A DNA stretch of 34,308 nt from Patescibacteria group bacterium (lineage in GTDB: Bacteria; Patescibacteriota; Patescibacteriia; CAIXNZ01): positions 1 to 34,308 of the forward strand of contig JAQTMG010000009.1 of the NCBI GenBank assembly GCA_028714455.1, written 5' to 3'. How positions within the stretch are numbered: position 1 is the stretch's first letter; every line of letters begins with the position of its first letter. The notes beneath the pieces were generated by a model. It was not told the origin of the DNA. It did not search any database and saw only the letters and a list, made by a program, of their open reading frames with translations. Both the position numbers and the translations under genes were made by a program. Positions 1 to 8,810 of this stretch are shown here, piece after piece.

Positions 1-2
1 AC

Positions 3-2264
3 GGGGATTGCGTACCAGGCAGCGGCGGTACAGATACCATTATCAGGGACGATGTGGGCGCGGGTCTTTTGACGACAGGTGTTTTTCCTTACACTTATTT
101 TAACGCGGCCGGTTTTTTGGTCTACGCCGACAAAAACGCCAGCAATTCCTATACCTTTGGCGCTACCGCGGCCACTACCGAATCTCTTTGGCTGGAAAAT
201 CAAGGCGATGCTACTTGGGACAGCGTGACAAAAAATATTTTAGTGGAAGCTGATGGCACGGCTACAACGGGCGTGGGAGTAGATGATGACGCGCCGTTAC
301 GCGGTGACATTCTAATTTATTTACAGGCCGGTGATAATGTTTGCGCGGGTTTTGACTACGTAGCTGCTGTTTTCCACTTTGAAGATATTTATGTTGATGG
401 CAATGGAAATTGTATTCCTGGCGACGGGGGTGCGGATAGCATTCTTTTTGATCTGACGGGCGACGGCCTGACAGCCGGCACTGTTTATAGCGGAACCTGG
501 GCTTCGATGGCTGGCACGCTGGCTTTTTCAGACGCGATGGCAACCGGCGTCTACACCTTTGGAGCTAGTGCCGCGGCCACTGATTCGCTTTGGACGACTT
601 TCTGGGTTCCCGGGGTTGTGCATAATCCCACCTATACAAGTACGGGCGATACAAAAGTTTTTGGCTTTGATCATAATCTAAAATCGGGCGATGACCTGGT
701 CAGCCTAAAGACAGCGGTTGGAGTCGGCGGCCAGCCCATTATTTACGCTGACGCGGATTTCGGAGGCAGTCTTAATTCCACCGATGAGATTTTGGAAGAT
801 ACGGGTAATGTGCAGGGCGGTCCGGCCACGGTGCCAAATGGCGTGATTGACCGGCAGGGTGATGTCGCTGATTTTTTTACTTTTAAAAATATCGGCACGG
901 CCAGCTCGGATGAGATTACCAATGTTAGATTGTACGGTGATTTCTGGTTCACGGGCAGCAATGGTCGTTGCGATACTCCGGCCGGCTCGGTTGATGATTT
1001 ATTGATTGGGACTTTTACTTATGACGTGGCCACTCAACAATGGGTTTCCAGCGCCTTAAACAGCATAGTATTTCCGGCGCTTTTTAGGGCCTGTATCGTG
1101 GCAGATATCTCGCCAACCGCTCTTTCCAGTCACACACTGATTCCTCAAATACCGCAACTTCACGATGTCAACTCTAATGGACGTTATGACGCGGGTGACA
1201 GCGGCTTATTCTTCTTTTCTGCAAACGACGGTCCGACAGGCGGATCCATTAACGCGCCATATAGCATTACCTTTACTAACGCGCCAGGCTCTTCGTCAGC
1301 AGCATCTGGCGGCAGCAGTTTTACCTGCGGCGTTAATATTAATAACGGCAATGCCACCACTTCTGACTTGAATGTTAATCTTTCAATCAGCGCCAGCGGC
1401 CTGACAGCGAGCGAAATGATTATCAGCGATAATAGCAGCTTTACCGGAGCTAGTTTTGAACCTTTTAGCGCGACCAAGAACTGGACTTTAAGCGGCGGCT
1501 ACGGGGATAAAACCGTTTATTTGGTGCTCAAGGATGCCAATGGTACGACGAGTCAGCTCTGCTCCGCTTCGATAAATTATTCGCAGACAGGAGCGCCGAC
1601 GCCAGTACCGACCCAGCCTAGCGCGCCCATCTTGCACGGTTCAGAACCAGCCGCTCCGTTGCCATCGGACGTACAGGCCGGAGAGCTTGTTAAAATAGCC
1701 GGTATTAATTCTGTTTATTTCATTAGTTCTGATAACCGCAGACACGCTTTTCCCAATGAGATGGTATTCTTTAGCTGGTTTAAGGATTTTTCTAACGTCA
1801 AAACGATTTCCTCAAGTACCTTGGCCCTGATACCGCTTGGCAGCGACGTAACTATAAGGCCGGGCACCTGGTTATTGAAAGTTCAGAGCGATCCCAAGGT
1901 CTATGCCGTGGAAGCCTACGGAGTTTTGCGCTGGGTTAAAACGGAAACGGTTGCCCAGAATTTGTACGGCGCGGATTGGAATAAAAAAATTCTGGACATC
2001 AACCCGTCTTTCATGTTCGATTATCAATTCGGTTCGGATATTGAGACTTCGATTCATCCGACTGGTTCAGTCATTCAGTATGCTGATTCCAGCGTTAAAT
2101 ATTACGTGGAAAACGGCCAGAAAAGGCTAATCTCGCCCGCGGTTTTTTCAGCTGATTTATTCCAGGATAAATTCGTCTTGAAAAACATTTCTACGTCAAT
2201 TACTTATACAAGCGGCTCTGATTTGACAGCCAGTCCGATTCAAGATTTAATCTCGTTGAGATAA
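3..2264 (+). CDS. Large secreted/surface protein, 5' partial, with C-terminal three-repeat module
   Basis: The frame is open to the window edge, so the true start lies upstream. A GTG at 54 is only an internal codon, because the residues before it (GDCVPG) continue a repeat seen again about 134 residues later (GNCIPG). The N-terminal part is Gly/Asp/Thr-rich and beta-like with at least two such repeats. Near nt 1320-1600 there is an Ig-like segment with the motif TKNWTLSGGYGDKTVY, common in bacterial surface proteins. From about nt 1629 to the stop, three successive units of about 60 residues share a pattern of a VYxV strand, an Arg-hydrophobic strand and an aromatic region (NRRHAFPNE; GVLRWVKTE; GQKRLIS). 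The next gene ends in the same module. Inferred role: exported cell-surface or adhesion protein. The function is not proven and the missing N-terminus prevents a signal-peptide check. Confidence 0.8.
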   Translation, partial: GDCVPGSGGTDTIIRDDVGAGLLTTGVFPYTYFNAAGFLVYADKNASNSYTFGATAATTESLWLENQGDATWDSVTKNILVEADGTATTGVGVDDDAPLRGDILIYLQAGDNVCAGFDYVAAVFHFEDIYVDGNGNCIPGDGGADSILFDLTGDGLTAGTVYSGTWASMAGTLAFSDAMATGVYTFGASAAATDSLWTTFWVPGVVHNPTYTSTGDTKVFGFDHNLKSGDDLVSLKTAVGVGGQPIIYADADFGGSLNSTDEILEDTGNVQGGPATVPNGVIDRQGDVADFFTFKNIGTASSDEITNVRLYGDFWFTGSNGRCDTPAGSVDDLLIGTFTYDVATQQWVSSALNSIVFPALFRACIVADISPTALSSHTLIPQIPQLHDVNSNGRYDAGDSGLFFFSANDGPTGGSINAPYSITFTNAPGSSSAASGGSSFTCGVNINNGNATTSDLNVNLSISASGLTASEMIISDNSSFTGASFEPFSATKNWTLSGGYGDKTVYLVLKDANGTTSQLCSASINYSQTGAPTPVPTQPSAPILHGSEPAAPLPSDVQAGELVKIAGINSVYFISSDNRRHAFPNEMVFFSWFKDFSNVKTISSSTLALIPLGSDVTIRPGTWLLKVQSDPKVYAVEAYGVLRWVKTETVAQNLYGADWNKKILDINPSFMFDYQFGSDIETSIHPTGSVIQYADSSVKYYVENGQKRLISPAVFSADLFQDKFVLKNISTSITYTSGSDLTASPIQDLISLR

Positions 2265-2281
2265 AAGTTCAACAATAGTAT

Positions 2282-2325
2282 GCCCCGCACCTTTTGTGAA
2301 CAAAAGGTGCGGGGCTTTTGTGTTT
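2282..2325 (+). terminator. Strong intrinsic terminator
   Basis: A perfect 15-bp GC-rich stem (2282-2296 with 2301-2315) closes a TGAA loop and is followed by TTTTGTGTTT. It lies 18 bases after the stop of the first surface-protein gene and separates it from the next transcription unit. Confidence 0.9.
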
Positions 2326-2370
2326 ATAAAGGCTGACCAAGCGCCAGGTTTGGCGATAAAAGCCCGTAAT

Positions 2371-2399
2371 TTGCTGCCTTTTTGAGTTGTTGCTATAAT
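2371..2399 (+). promoter_or_regulatory. Sigma70-type promoter of second surface-protein gene
   Basis: TTGCTG (2371-2376), a 17-bp spacer and TATAAT (2394-2399) with an extended TGC before it. The predicted transcription start is near 2406. This rules out the TTG at 2382 as translation start, because it would lie upstream of the RNA. Confidence 0.7.
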
Positions 2400-2468
2400 G
2401 TAGTGAAGAAACAATTTTTAATAATGATAAATTTGGAGATTTCCAGCCTTAATTTTGCAAATACGTTT

Positions 2469-5400
2469 ATGAAGAACCAAAAAATGCATTATTTCCGACA
2501 AAAATGTGTTTATTTTTTAATTTTGGCATTGGTACTGACAATTTCCAATCTCTTTGTTTTTTTGCCAAAAGAGGCAAGAGCCGTAAGAGCCGACGGATTA
2601 ACTTGCGGTTCTACCATAACAACGGATGTTACATTTACCGCGGATTTGGACTGTTCAGGCACTGGCAGCCAGGGTTTGTTAATAGGCGCTGACAATATAA
2701 CTATTGACGGCAACGGTTATACGATTGACGGCACGTATAATACTCCCGCGACTGAATTTACTGATCCAAATGTCCAGTTTGGCGTGGCAAATGTCAACTT
2801 TAGCCACGTTACTATAAAGAATCTGCACGTTAAAAATTTTTTTTACGGCATTGTAGAACTGGGGTCACCCTCGGCGATAAGCAATATCACGATTGAAAAT
2901 AATATCATCACCAATGACGCAAAATACGACCTAAGCTTTGTCTTTCCGATCGCCATCTCTCTCTACGCCAGCGACCAGAATTTAATTTCGGGGAATCAGA
3001 TAGAAGGTTTTAGCACCGGAATGAATTTAACCTTGGCCACCAACAGCGATATCTCTGACAACAGTATAATAGCCGGTAGCGGTTCGGCAATTGCCGCAGA
3101 CACTGACAGCACTTCTACTTCAAGCGTGGCAAATAATTTTATAAAATGGTATTCACAGGCGTTAGCATTGTCAGGCGTGGATGTGGGTTCAAGCGCTTCT
3201 GTCTCCGGCAATACTTTTTTATTCAATGATTCCGATACTGGCGGAGGAACAAATATTAATTTTGCCAATAATCTTTCCTTGCACAATATAGAAAACAGCA
3301 TGATATTCATCCAGACACCGCCCGATAAAAATTTACAGCTGGGCGATACGGCCAATTTTACTTTTGATTTAAGAGACGAGGCTCAAGCTCTCTGCCCCGA
3401 CTGCAGTTATAGTTTGACGACTAGCCCGTCAGAAATCATTACAAGTGATCAAGTTGGCAGCACCGTAACTGGCAGTTTTGTCCCGTCAAAAGAAGGCACT
3501 TATTCTTTGCAAATCGTTGCTAACGACACCCACGGAAACACGGCTAAAAGAAATATGCTTTTTTATGTGGATTCTGCCGGGGCTAGCAGTCTGGCGACGG
3601 CACAGACAATTTTTTATTTTAGGCCGAATGTCGATCCTGTTCATGGCCAGCCCAAGGGTAGAGATGAGCGCTCCTTTTTGCTTACGCCGCCAACCCAGGT
3701 AGAGCAGGAGCAGTGCTCGCAATGGGTGCTGAACAGCATTGATGAGTTGCCCGATTATCCCTTTAGCGTGATCACGGAACAAAATATTGATTTTTGGCAC
3801 AGGGAATCAAGGAATTCCAATGCCTATATAAGAAGTGCCGCGGGTGCCGAACTTTCCCATGCTATAACCAAAAGCACGGTCTACGTTTTTGAAAACGTGG
3901 ATTTTTCTGGCCTGGTTTGGAACATGGATTATCCCATATACTGGTATAGCGTGGTTTTCGAATTCGGCAAGCCGTTTCAGGGCTTTACCGACCCGTTTAT
4001 TCAGAGTACTCCGGCTCAACCCAGTATTGATACAATAACCCATACTTATGTAACCACGCCGGCCATTAAATATTTTTCCAATCCAGACGCTCTGCTTCTG
4101 GCGGCCAATCCTTCTGCGGCAGGTTCGCCGTTGGCCACGCTCACTCTAGACGGGTCCAATATTCTAGGTAACGGCTCCAGTCACTCCGTGAATGTCACGC
4201 TGGACAATTATAAGTATCCGTTTAGCACGGCCATGACTGAAATAAATTCAGACGGCACCGCGACTCTGGTCGTTGATAATTTAACCGCCGAAGAAACCTT
4301 CAGCTCTGTCGACATGTCGATTGTCCCTGACAGCGGGTATGTCGACGTGGCCATACAAGATTGGAACGTGGGCGCCGGAGGGAATTATTACAAAAGATGG
4401 ACAGAGACGAGCAGTTTAAGAAATACGCACGCCGATCATTCAATAGCCGATATGGCTCCGCTTACTTTTTATAATATTTTAGTTGATGGTAAAATTTATA
4501 CCACGATTTTTTCCGACTTAGCCGGAACATTGACTTTTGATTATAACGGCGGTTATTCCGCTCATACTTTTGAAGTCACTGGCACAAATTTGGGAGTTGT
4601 TGAGACAGACGTTAGAGCGGTGGGTGACTATCGCCTCAACTTGTCCGGCCGGCAACCGACCGATGATGTTACTGTTACGATAACCACGGACGGTAAAACG
4701 GCGGTTAGCCCCGCTACGCTGACATTTACGAGCGGAGATTGGTTTGTGCCGCAGGATGTTGATGTATCGACCGATATTTGCGGTCCCGATTCAAGCACTC
4801 TTACACTTACTTTTTCAAGCGCAGACCTTGTTTATGATGGCCTAACCTTTGATATTAACGTTGATATTCTGCCTTGCCGATCGGGCGGCGACTTGACTTT
4901 TACGGGTTTAAATTCATTGGCCATAAATGGCGGGGCGTTAACAACCTCTTCACTCGAGGTGATTCTGAACATATTTTCGCAAACAGCCGCCACCATGCGC
5001 ATCTCTAATGATCCCAATTTTACAAATAGTGACTGGGAATATATTTCTTCGACCAAGAATTGGACATTGACTTCGGGTGAAGGGGAAAAAACTGTCTATG
5101 CTCAATTTAAAAATTCTGCCGGTATCCCTTCCCAAGTTTTAACGGCTTCAATACTTTACCAACCAAGCGCAACGCTACCCGTTACTCCTCCTGTCGCGCC
5201 ACAGCCAGCCTATTTGATTCTCCACGGTTCTGAACCGGCCGGCTCTCTGCCCTCTGGCGTGCAAATCGGCTCGCTAATTAAATCAGAGGACGTCAGTGCC
5301 GTGTATTTTGTGGGTCAAGATAACCGTCGCCATGCTTTCCCCGACGAGACAGTATTTTTCAGCTGGTTTGTCGATTTTTCTGGCGTGAAAACGATTTCAG

Positions 5401-5855
5401 CCGGCACCTTGGCCGCCATACCGCTCGGCAGTAATGTAACCATGAGACCCGGCACATATTTGATTAAGATTCAGTCAGACCCCAAAGTCTACGCGGTTGA
5501 GCCATACGGCGTCATCCGCTGGATTACGACCGAACAAATCGCCGTTGATCTCTATGGCTCTGTCTGGAACGGCCTGGTGCGCGACGTCGCTCCCGCTTTT
5601 TTCATTAACTATCAGGTAGGCCTTGATATTTCTGCGTCCGTACATCCAACCGGTTCGCTCATTCAATACACCGGTTCAAGTGACATTTACTATATTGATA
5701 ATGGGCTGAAAAGATTAATTCCGGCCTTATCGGTTTTTAACGCCGATTTATTTCAAGACAAATTTGTAGATAAAAATATTTCTAGCGCGATAAGCTACGA
5801 TTCCGGACAGGATATGACAGCCGTGCCTATCGAAACTCTGATGACGTTAAGATAA
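2469..5855 (+). CDS. Secreted beta-helix surface protein with C-terminal three-repeat module
   Basis: 1128 residues from the ATG at 2469. This start gives a clean signal peptide: basic start, hydrophobic stretch at about 14-32, and a likely AxA cleavage site at ARA (36-38). Earlier in-frame starts lie before or close to the promoter and would bury the signal. Residues about 55-270 look like a right-handed parallel beta-helix (NosD type) with recurring NITIDGNG, VTIKNL, ISDNSI and VSGNTF turns. A middle region has an Ig-like part. Around nt 4600-4870 there is a Calx-beta-like segment (VSPATLTFTSGDWFVPQDV). Next come an Ig-like domain (TKNWTLTSGEGEKTVY) and, from about nt 5218, the same three-repeat module as the upstream protein (NRRHAFPDE; GVIRWITTE; GLKRLIP). 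The pair probably arose by duplication of the C-terminal half. Likely exported and surface-held; the ligand is unknown. Confidence 0.85.
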   Translation: MKNQKMHYFRQKCVYFLILALVLTISNLFVFLPKEARAVRADGLTCGSTITTDVTFTADLDCSGTGSQGLLIGADNITIDGNGYTIDGTYNTPATEFTDPNVQFGVANVNFSHVTIKNLHVKNFFYGIVELGSPSAISNITIENNIITNDAKYDLSFVFPIAISLYASDQNLISGNQIEGFSTGMNLTLATNSDISDNSIIAGSGSAIAADTDSTSTSSVANNFIKWYSQALALSGVDVGSSASVSGNTFLFNDSDTGGGTNINFANNLSLHNIENSMIFIQTPPDKNLQLGDTANFTFDLRDEAQALCPDCSYSLTTSPSEIITSDQVGSTVTGSFVPSKEGTYSLQIVANDTHGNTAKRNMLFYVDSAGASSLATAQTIFYFRPNVDPVHGQPKGRDERSFLLTPPTQVEQEQCSQWVLNSIDELPDYPFSVITEQNIDFWHRESRNSNAYIRSAAGAELSHAITKSTVYVFENVDFSGLVWNMDYPIYWYSVVFEFGKPFQGFTDPFIQSTPAQPSIDTITHTYVTTPAIKYFSNPDALLLAANPSAAGSPLATLTLDGSNILGNGSSHSVNVTLDNYKYPFSTAMTEINSDGTATLVVDNLTAEETFSSVDMSIVPDSGYVDVAIQDWNVGAGGNYYKRWTETSSLRNTHADHSIADMAPLTFYNILVDGKIYTTIFSDLAGTLTFDYNGGYSAHTFEVTGTNLGVVETDVRAVGDYRLNLSGRQPTDDVTVTITTDGKTAVSPATLTFTSGDWFVPQDVDVSTDICGPDSSTLTLTFSSADLVYDGLTFDINVDILPCRSGGDLTFTGLNSLAINGGALTTSSLEVILNIFSQTAATMRISNDPNFTNSDWEYISSTKNWTLTSGEGEKTVYAQFKNSAGIPSQVLTASILYQPSATLPVTPPVAPQPAYLILHGSEPAGSLPSGVQIGSLIKSEDVSAVYFVGQDNRRHAFPDETVFFSWFVDFSGVKTISAGTLAAIPLGSNVTMRPGTYLIKIQSDPKVYAVEPYGVIRWITTEQIAVDLYGSVWNGLVRDVAPAFFINYQVGLDISASVHPTGSLIQYTGSSDIYYIDNGLKRLIPALSVFNADLFQDKFVDKNISSAISYDSGQDMTAVPIETLMTLR

Positions 5856-5870
5856 AAGAATGAAATAAAT

Positions 5871-5901
5871 AAAAAGCCCCGCACGAGTTTCGGGGCTTTT
5901 T
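5871..5901 (+). terminator. Intrinsic terminator, possibly bidirectional
   Basis: AAAAAGCCCCG (5871-5881) pairs with CGGGGCTTTTT (5891-5901) around a 9-nt loop. It starts 15 bases after the stop of the surface-protein gene and directly abuts the next promoter. Confidence 0.9.
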
Positions 5902-5909
5902 GATATAAT
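5901..5909 (+). promoter_or_regulatory. Extended -10 promoter, predicted leaderless start of comEC
   Basis: TGATATAAT with the last T at 5909, exactly 7 bases before the ATG at 5916. No clear -35 box or Shine-Dalgarno motif is seen, so the mRNA likely starts at the ATG itself. Confidence 0.6.
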
Positions 5910-5915
5910 ATAAGC

Positions 5916-7412
5916 ATGACAAAATCTAAGATATTTTTATACTCGTGCCTATTTTTTATTTTAGGAATTTTTATCGGTTCGGTTTTTCAAATTGACGCCT
6001 ACTATTATGGCGTAATTCTTCTGGTCTCGATCGTTTTTTTCTCGCTTGGCCTAAAGAACAAGGTTTTTTTAGTTTTCGGCCTCTTCGGCTTGATTTTAGT
6101 CCTGGGAATCTGGCGCTACCAAGTCTCTTTGCCGCTAACAAGAGCGGACAAAATTTATTTTTATAACGGCCAGAAAGTTGAATTTCAAGGGCTGGTTTTT
6201 CAGGAGCCGGATGTGCGGCAAAGCTCGGTTAAATTAAAAATAAAAGTTGATTCCGTTTTACAGAATGGCGGATGGGAAAAACTTTCCGGTGATGTTTTAG
6301 TCACCACTTATCTATATCCGGAATACGAATATGGCGATTATCTGAACGTTCAATGTGAATTACAAAAACCCGAGAACATAAACGGCTTTGATTACGACAA
6401 TTATTTATCGAGGTACGGAATTTATTCCATCTGCTATTATCCCAAGCTAGAGTTGCTTGGCCAAAATAGGGGCAACTTTTTTCTGGCCGAAATTTATGAT
6501 TTTAAAAGTTTTTTTGTCAAGCGGCTCAATAAAATTTTGTCAGAACCGCAATCGTCATTTTTGGCCGGCCTGCTGATCGGCGCCAAAAAATCAATTCCAG
6601 CCGATTTGCAGACCGCTTTTAGCAAGACCGGCACGACTCACATCGTGGCTGTTTCTGGTTTTAACATCACCATCATTGTCGCGTTTATCGCGATGATATT
6701 GAGTACTCTTGCCGTGCCAAGAAAAAAATCTTTTTGGCTGGTCAACGCCGGACTTATTTTATTCGTGGTCATAACCGGATTTCAGGCATCCATCTTAAGA
6801 GCGGCGATAATGGGTTTTTTGGTGCTTTTAGGCAGCTTTTTGGGCCGCTTGAGTCGGGTGACCAATGCCCTTGTTTTAGCCGCGGCGCTGATGCTGGTGA
6901 TTAATCCGAAGCTGCTGGTTTTTGATTTGGGATTTCAGCTCTCTTTTTTGGCTACCCTGGGCCTGATTTATTTGCAGCCGCTTCTCTCTTCTTTATCAAA
7001 AGTAGAAAACATAAATAATAAATTTCTGAAAACAGTCCTGGGCGATTATCTGATGACCACACTGGCCGCCATTATCATGACCACGCCGATAATTTTGTAT
7101 AATTTCGGCAAGGTATCGCTAGTGGCGCCTCTGGCTAACATTTTGGTGCTTCCTTTTATTCCCTTGGCGATGCTGCTTGGATTTATCGCCGGCCTTGGCG
7201 GTTTAATTTCTGTCGCGCTCGGCTCGGTCATGGCCTGGCCGGTTTGGTTGGTTTTGACTTATGTGATTTGGATTTTGGAAAAACTTTCTAATTTAAATTG
7301 GGCTTATTTTGAATTTTCGAAGATAAATTTTTGGCTGATGGCGTCGCTGTATCTCGCCCTGGTGGTTTTTATTCGCGTTGTCAAACCCATAAAACCCCAA
7401 AAAAATAATTGA
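5916..7412 (+). CDS. comEC: ComEC/Rec2 family DNA-uptake channel, membrane part
   Basis: 498 residues, strongly hydrophobic. The N-terminus has several membrane segments (about 5-70), then a soluble DUF4131-like OB-fold region (about 80-180), then the competence domain with the family hallmark around GLLIGAKKSIPADLQTAFSK and THIVAVSGFNITI, followed by repeated membrane helices to the C-terminus. Known ComEC proteins form the inner-membrane channel that passes single-stranded DNA in transformation. The protein stops before the usual C-terminal metallo-beta-lactamase domain, which is encoded by the next gene 62 bases downstream under its own promoter. The stop codon is TGA, so TGA is not recoded here. 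Confidence 0.88.
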   Translation: MTKSKIFLYSCLFFILGIFIGSVFQIDAYYYGVILLVSIVFFSLGLKNKVFLVFGLFGLILVLGIWRYQVSLPLTRADKIYFYNGQKVEFQGLVFQEPDVRQSSVKLKIKVDSVLQNGGWEKLSGDVLVTTYLYPEYEYGDYLNVQCELQKPENINGFDYDNYLSRYGIYSICYYPKLELLGQNRGNFFLAEIYDFKSFFVKRLNKILSEPQSSFLAGLLIGAKKSIPADLQTAFSKTGTTHIVAVSGFNITIIVAFIAMILSTLAVPRKKSFWLVNAGLILFVVITGFQASILRAAIMGFLVLLGSFLGRLSRVTNALVLAAALMLVINPKLLVFDLGFQLSFLATLGLIYLQPLLSSLSKVENINNKFLKTVLGDYLMTTLAAIIMTTPIILYNFGKVSLVAPLANILVLPFIPLAMLLGFIAGLGGLISVALGSVMAWPVWLVLTYVIWILEKLSNLNWAYFEFSKINFWLMASLYLALVVFIRVVKPIKPQKNN

Positions 7413-7459
7413 ACAGCTGATAGCGATAGGGGGGGGATTTTTTAATTAACTTTTTGACG

Positions 7460-7468
7460 TGATATAAT
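7460..7468 (+). promoter_or_regulatory. Extended -10 promoter, predicted leaderless start of ComEC MBL gene
   Basis: TGATATAAT with the last T at 7468, 7 bases before the ATG at 7475. The arrangement is identical to that before comEC. A TTGACG nearby (7454-7459) is only 3 bases from the -10, so it is not a usable -35. Confidence 0.6.
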
Positions 7469-7474
7469 TATCTT

Positions 7475-8344
7475 ATGGAAATAAAAACAAAAAAGTATCT
7501 CAAGATAATTGGTGGTCTGGCGGCTATCATTTTTTTGTTGATCGGCTTTGTCGCCAGTTCAGAGTGGCAGAGGCAGAATCTGGAGATTGATTATCTAAAC
7601 GTCGGTCAGGGCGATTCCATTTTAATTAAAACTCCCTTTGAGCAAAACATCTTGATTGACGGCGGTCCCGACAACACGGTTTTAGCCGAACTGGGCACTA
7701 ACTTGGCGTTTTTTGACAAAGATATTGATCTTGTAATTTTAACCCATCCTCATTCCGATCACGTTACGGGTCTGGTCGAAATCCTGCGCCGCTATAACGT
7801 GAAAAAGATTCTGATGACCGGCGTCGCCTATAGCGCGGCATATTACCAAACATTTTTGGCAGAGATTAAAAATAAAAATATTCCAGTGGAAATTATTGGC
7901 GGACAAAAAGATATTGTTCTGGGTCCGCAGCTGGATATTCAAATCCTTTTCCCTTTCTCGAATTTGAGCGATCAGAATTTTGACGACGTTAATGATTCAT
8001 CGATCGTGGCCAAGTTGATTTACAAAAGTGATTCTTTTTTATTTGAAGGGGACGCTGGAAAAGTAGTTGAAGACGATTTGATTTTAAATAAAATTGATCT
8101 GGCCGCCGATGTTTTAAAAGTCGGGCATCACGGCAGTAAATACGCCACCAGTCCGGAATTTTTAGACGCAGTTAAGCCAGACATGGCCATTATTTCAGTG
8201 GGTAAAAATAATTATGGCCATCCAGACCCCGGCGTTATTGAGCGCCTGGGTCAGGCGCTGATAAAAATTTTTCGCACTGATCTGGCTGGAACCATAAAAA
8301 TCATTTCAGACGGAAATCAGATTCAAATAAAAAATCAGGGCTAG
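7475..8344 (+). CDS. ComEC-type metallo-beta-lactamase domain protein
   Basis: 289 residues. One N-terminal membrane anchor (about 8-27) precedes a metallo-beta-lactamase fold of the ComEC C-terminal type: DYLNVGQGDS (39-48), LIDGG (60-64), the zinc motif HPHSDH (91-96), an aspartate in EGDAG, GHHGSKYA (His at 218-219), and SVGKNNYGHP near the end. In ComEC this domain is thought to be the nuclease that degrades the non-transported strand. Its place directly after the channel gene supports a split ComEC working as two polypeptides. A role as an independent phosphodiesterase cannot be excluded from sequence. Confidence 0.87.
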   Translation: MEIKTKKYLKIIGGLAAIIFLLIGFVASSEWQRQNLEIDYLNVGQGDSILIKTPFEQNILIDGGPDNTVLAELGTNLAFFDKDIDLVILTHPHSDHVTGLVEILRRYNVKKILMTGVAYSAAYYQTFLAEIKNKNIPVEIIGGQKDIVLGPQLDIQILFPFSNLSDQNFDDVNDSSIVAKLIYKSDSFLFEGDAGKVVEDDLILNKIDLAADVLKVGHHGSKYATSPEFLDAVKPDMAIISVGKNNYGHPDPGVIERLGQALIKIFRTDLAGTIKIISDGNQIQIKNQG

Positions 8345-8357
8345 GGCGCCCTGATTT
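8332..8357. terminator. Convergent terminator shared by the MBL gene and the minus-strand gene
   Basis: AAATCAGGGC (8332-8341) pairs with GCCCTGATTT (8348-8357) around TAGGGC. The MBL stop codon is inside the loop. On the minus strand a run of six T follows the stem, so it should work best for the minus-strand gene. Confidence 0.7.
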
Positions 8358-8367
8358 GGCGGAGTTC

Positions 8368-8700
8368 TTAATGGCCGGGGACGAAAAAGGTGGCCAGAAA
8401 GACTTCTTTTTTTACGGACTGCGGCTGGGTGCCTTTTGGCTGACCCCTCTCGTCGAGGCGGAACCGGAAAAGAACCGTGCCCTCTTCTTTGTTTACTTCT
8501 TCAATTCTCACCTGGCGTAAAAACAAGAGCGGATTGTGGGGGTCTTCGTAAAATTGATCGGAGAAAAGTTTTTTTGGCATCTCGTCATCCTTATTGAGTA
8601 CGCCAGTCCCGTCATTGACGGTGATAAAAACCTTGTCCCCGCTTTCTTTTATAATTTTCGCTCTCTGCCAGCAAACGTCGCCTGCCTGAAGATTATCCAT
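8368..8700 (-). CDS. Uncharacterised 110-residue protein
   Basis: I do not recognise a family. It is a soluble, charged protein with no membrane segment or signal. The N-terminal half (GDVCWQRAKI, GDKVFITVNDGTG) and C-terminal half (EEGTVLFRFRLDERG) look beta-rich. One cysteine is present. The start is well supported by an AGGAGG motif 7 bases upstream of the ATG, one of the strongest ribosome binding sites in the window, and by a TTGACA/TAAATT promoter. It is transcribed divergently from ndk and convergently with the ComEC MBL gene, sharing a terminator with the latter. The codon structure and regulatory signals indicate a real, probably well-expressed gene. Confidence 0.7.
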   Translation of the reverse strand: MDNLQAGDVCWQRAKIIKESGDKVFITVNDGTGVLNKDDEMPKKLFSDQFYEDPHNPLLFLRQVRIEEVNKEEGTVLFRFRLDERGQPKGTQPQSVKKEVFLATFFVPGH

Positions 8701-8730
8701 TGTATTTCCTCCTCACGTTTCATTTATCTG

Positions 8731-8759
8731 AATTTAAACCAATTTTGCCTTCTTGTCAA
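8731..8759 (-). promoter_or_regulatory. Promoter of the 110-residue protein gene
   Basis: On the minus strand, TTGACA (8759-8754), a 17-bp spacer and TAAATT (8736-8731). The -35 box overlaps the -35 box of the ndk promoter on the other strand. Confidence 0.65.
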
Positions 8760-8781
8760 GAATGAAAAATTCTGTTAAAAT
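8753..8781 (+). promoter_or_regulatory. ndk promoter
   Basis: TTGTCA (8753-8758), a 17-bp spacer and TAAAAT (8776-8781) with TGT before it. The predicted start near 8788 gives a leader of about 23 nt. Confidence 0.65.
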
Positions 8782-8810
8782 TTTCGTATCTTAATATTTA
8801 TTAATTTTTT

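Noticed and set aside
54-56. GTG as start of the first gene
   Set aside because: The frame is open to the window edge and the upstream residues match an internal repeat, so the gene begins outside the window.
2382-2468. Earlier TTG start for the second surface protein
   Set aside because: It would begin upstream of the predicted transcription start and would hide an otherwise perfect signal peptide.
7410-7412. Possible TGA recoding, as in SR1/Gracilibacteria
   Set aside because: comEC and ndk end at TGA at the expected family length, and no gene needs TGA read as an amino acid.
7424-7440. Run of eight G before the MBL gene as phase-variation tract
   Set aside because: The run lies between genes and outside the promoter core, so slippage would have no clear effect; it may also be a sequencing artefact.
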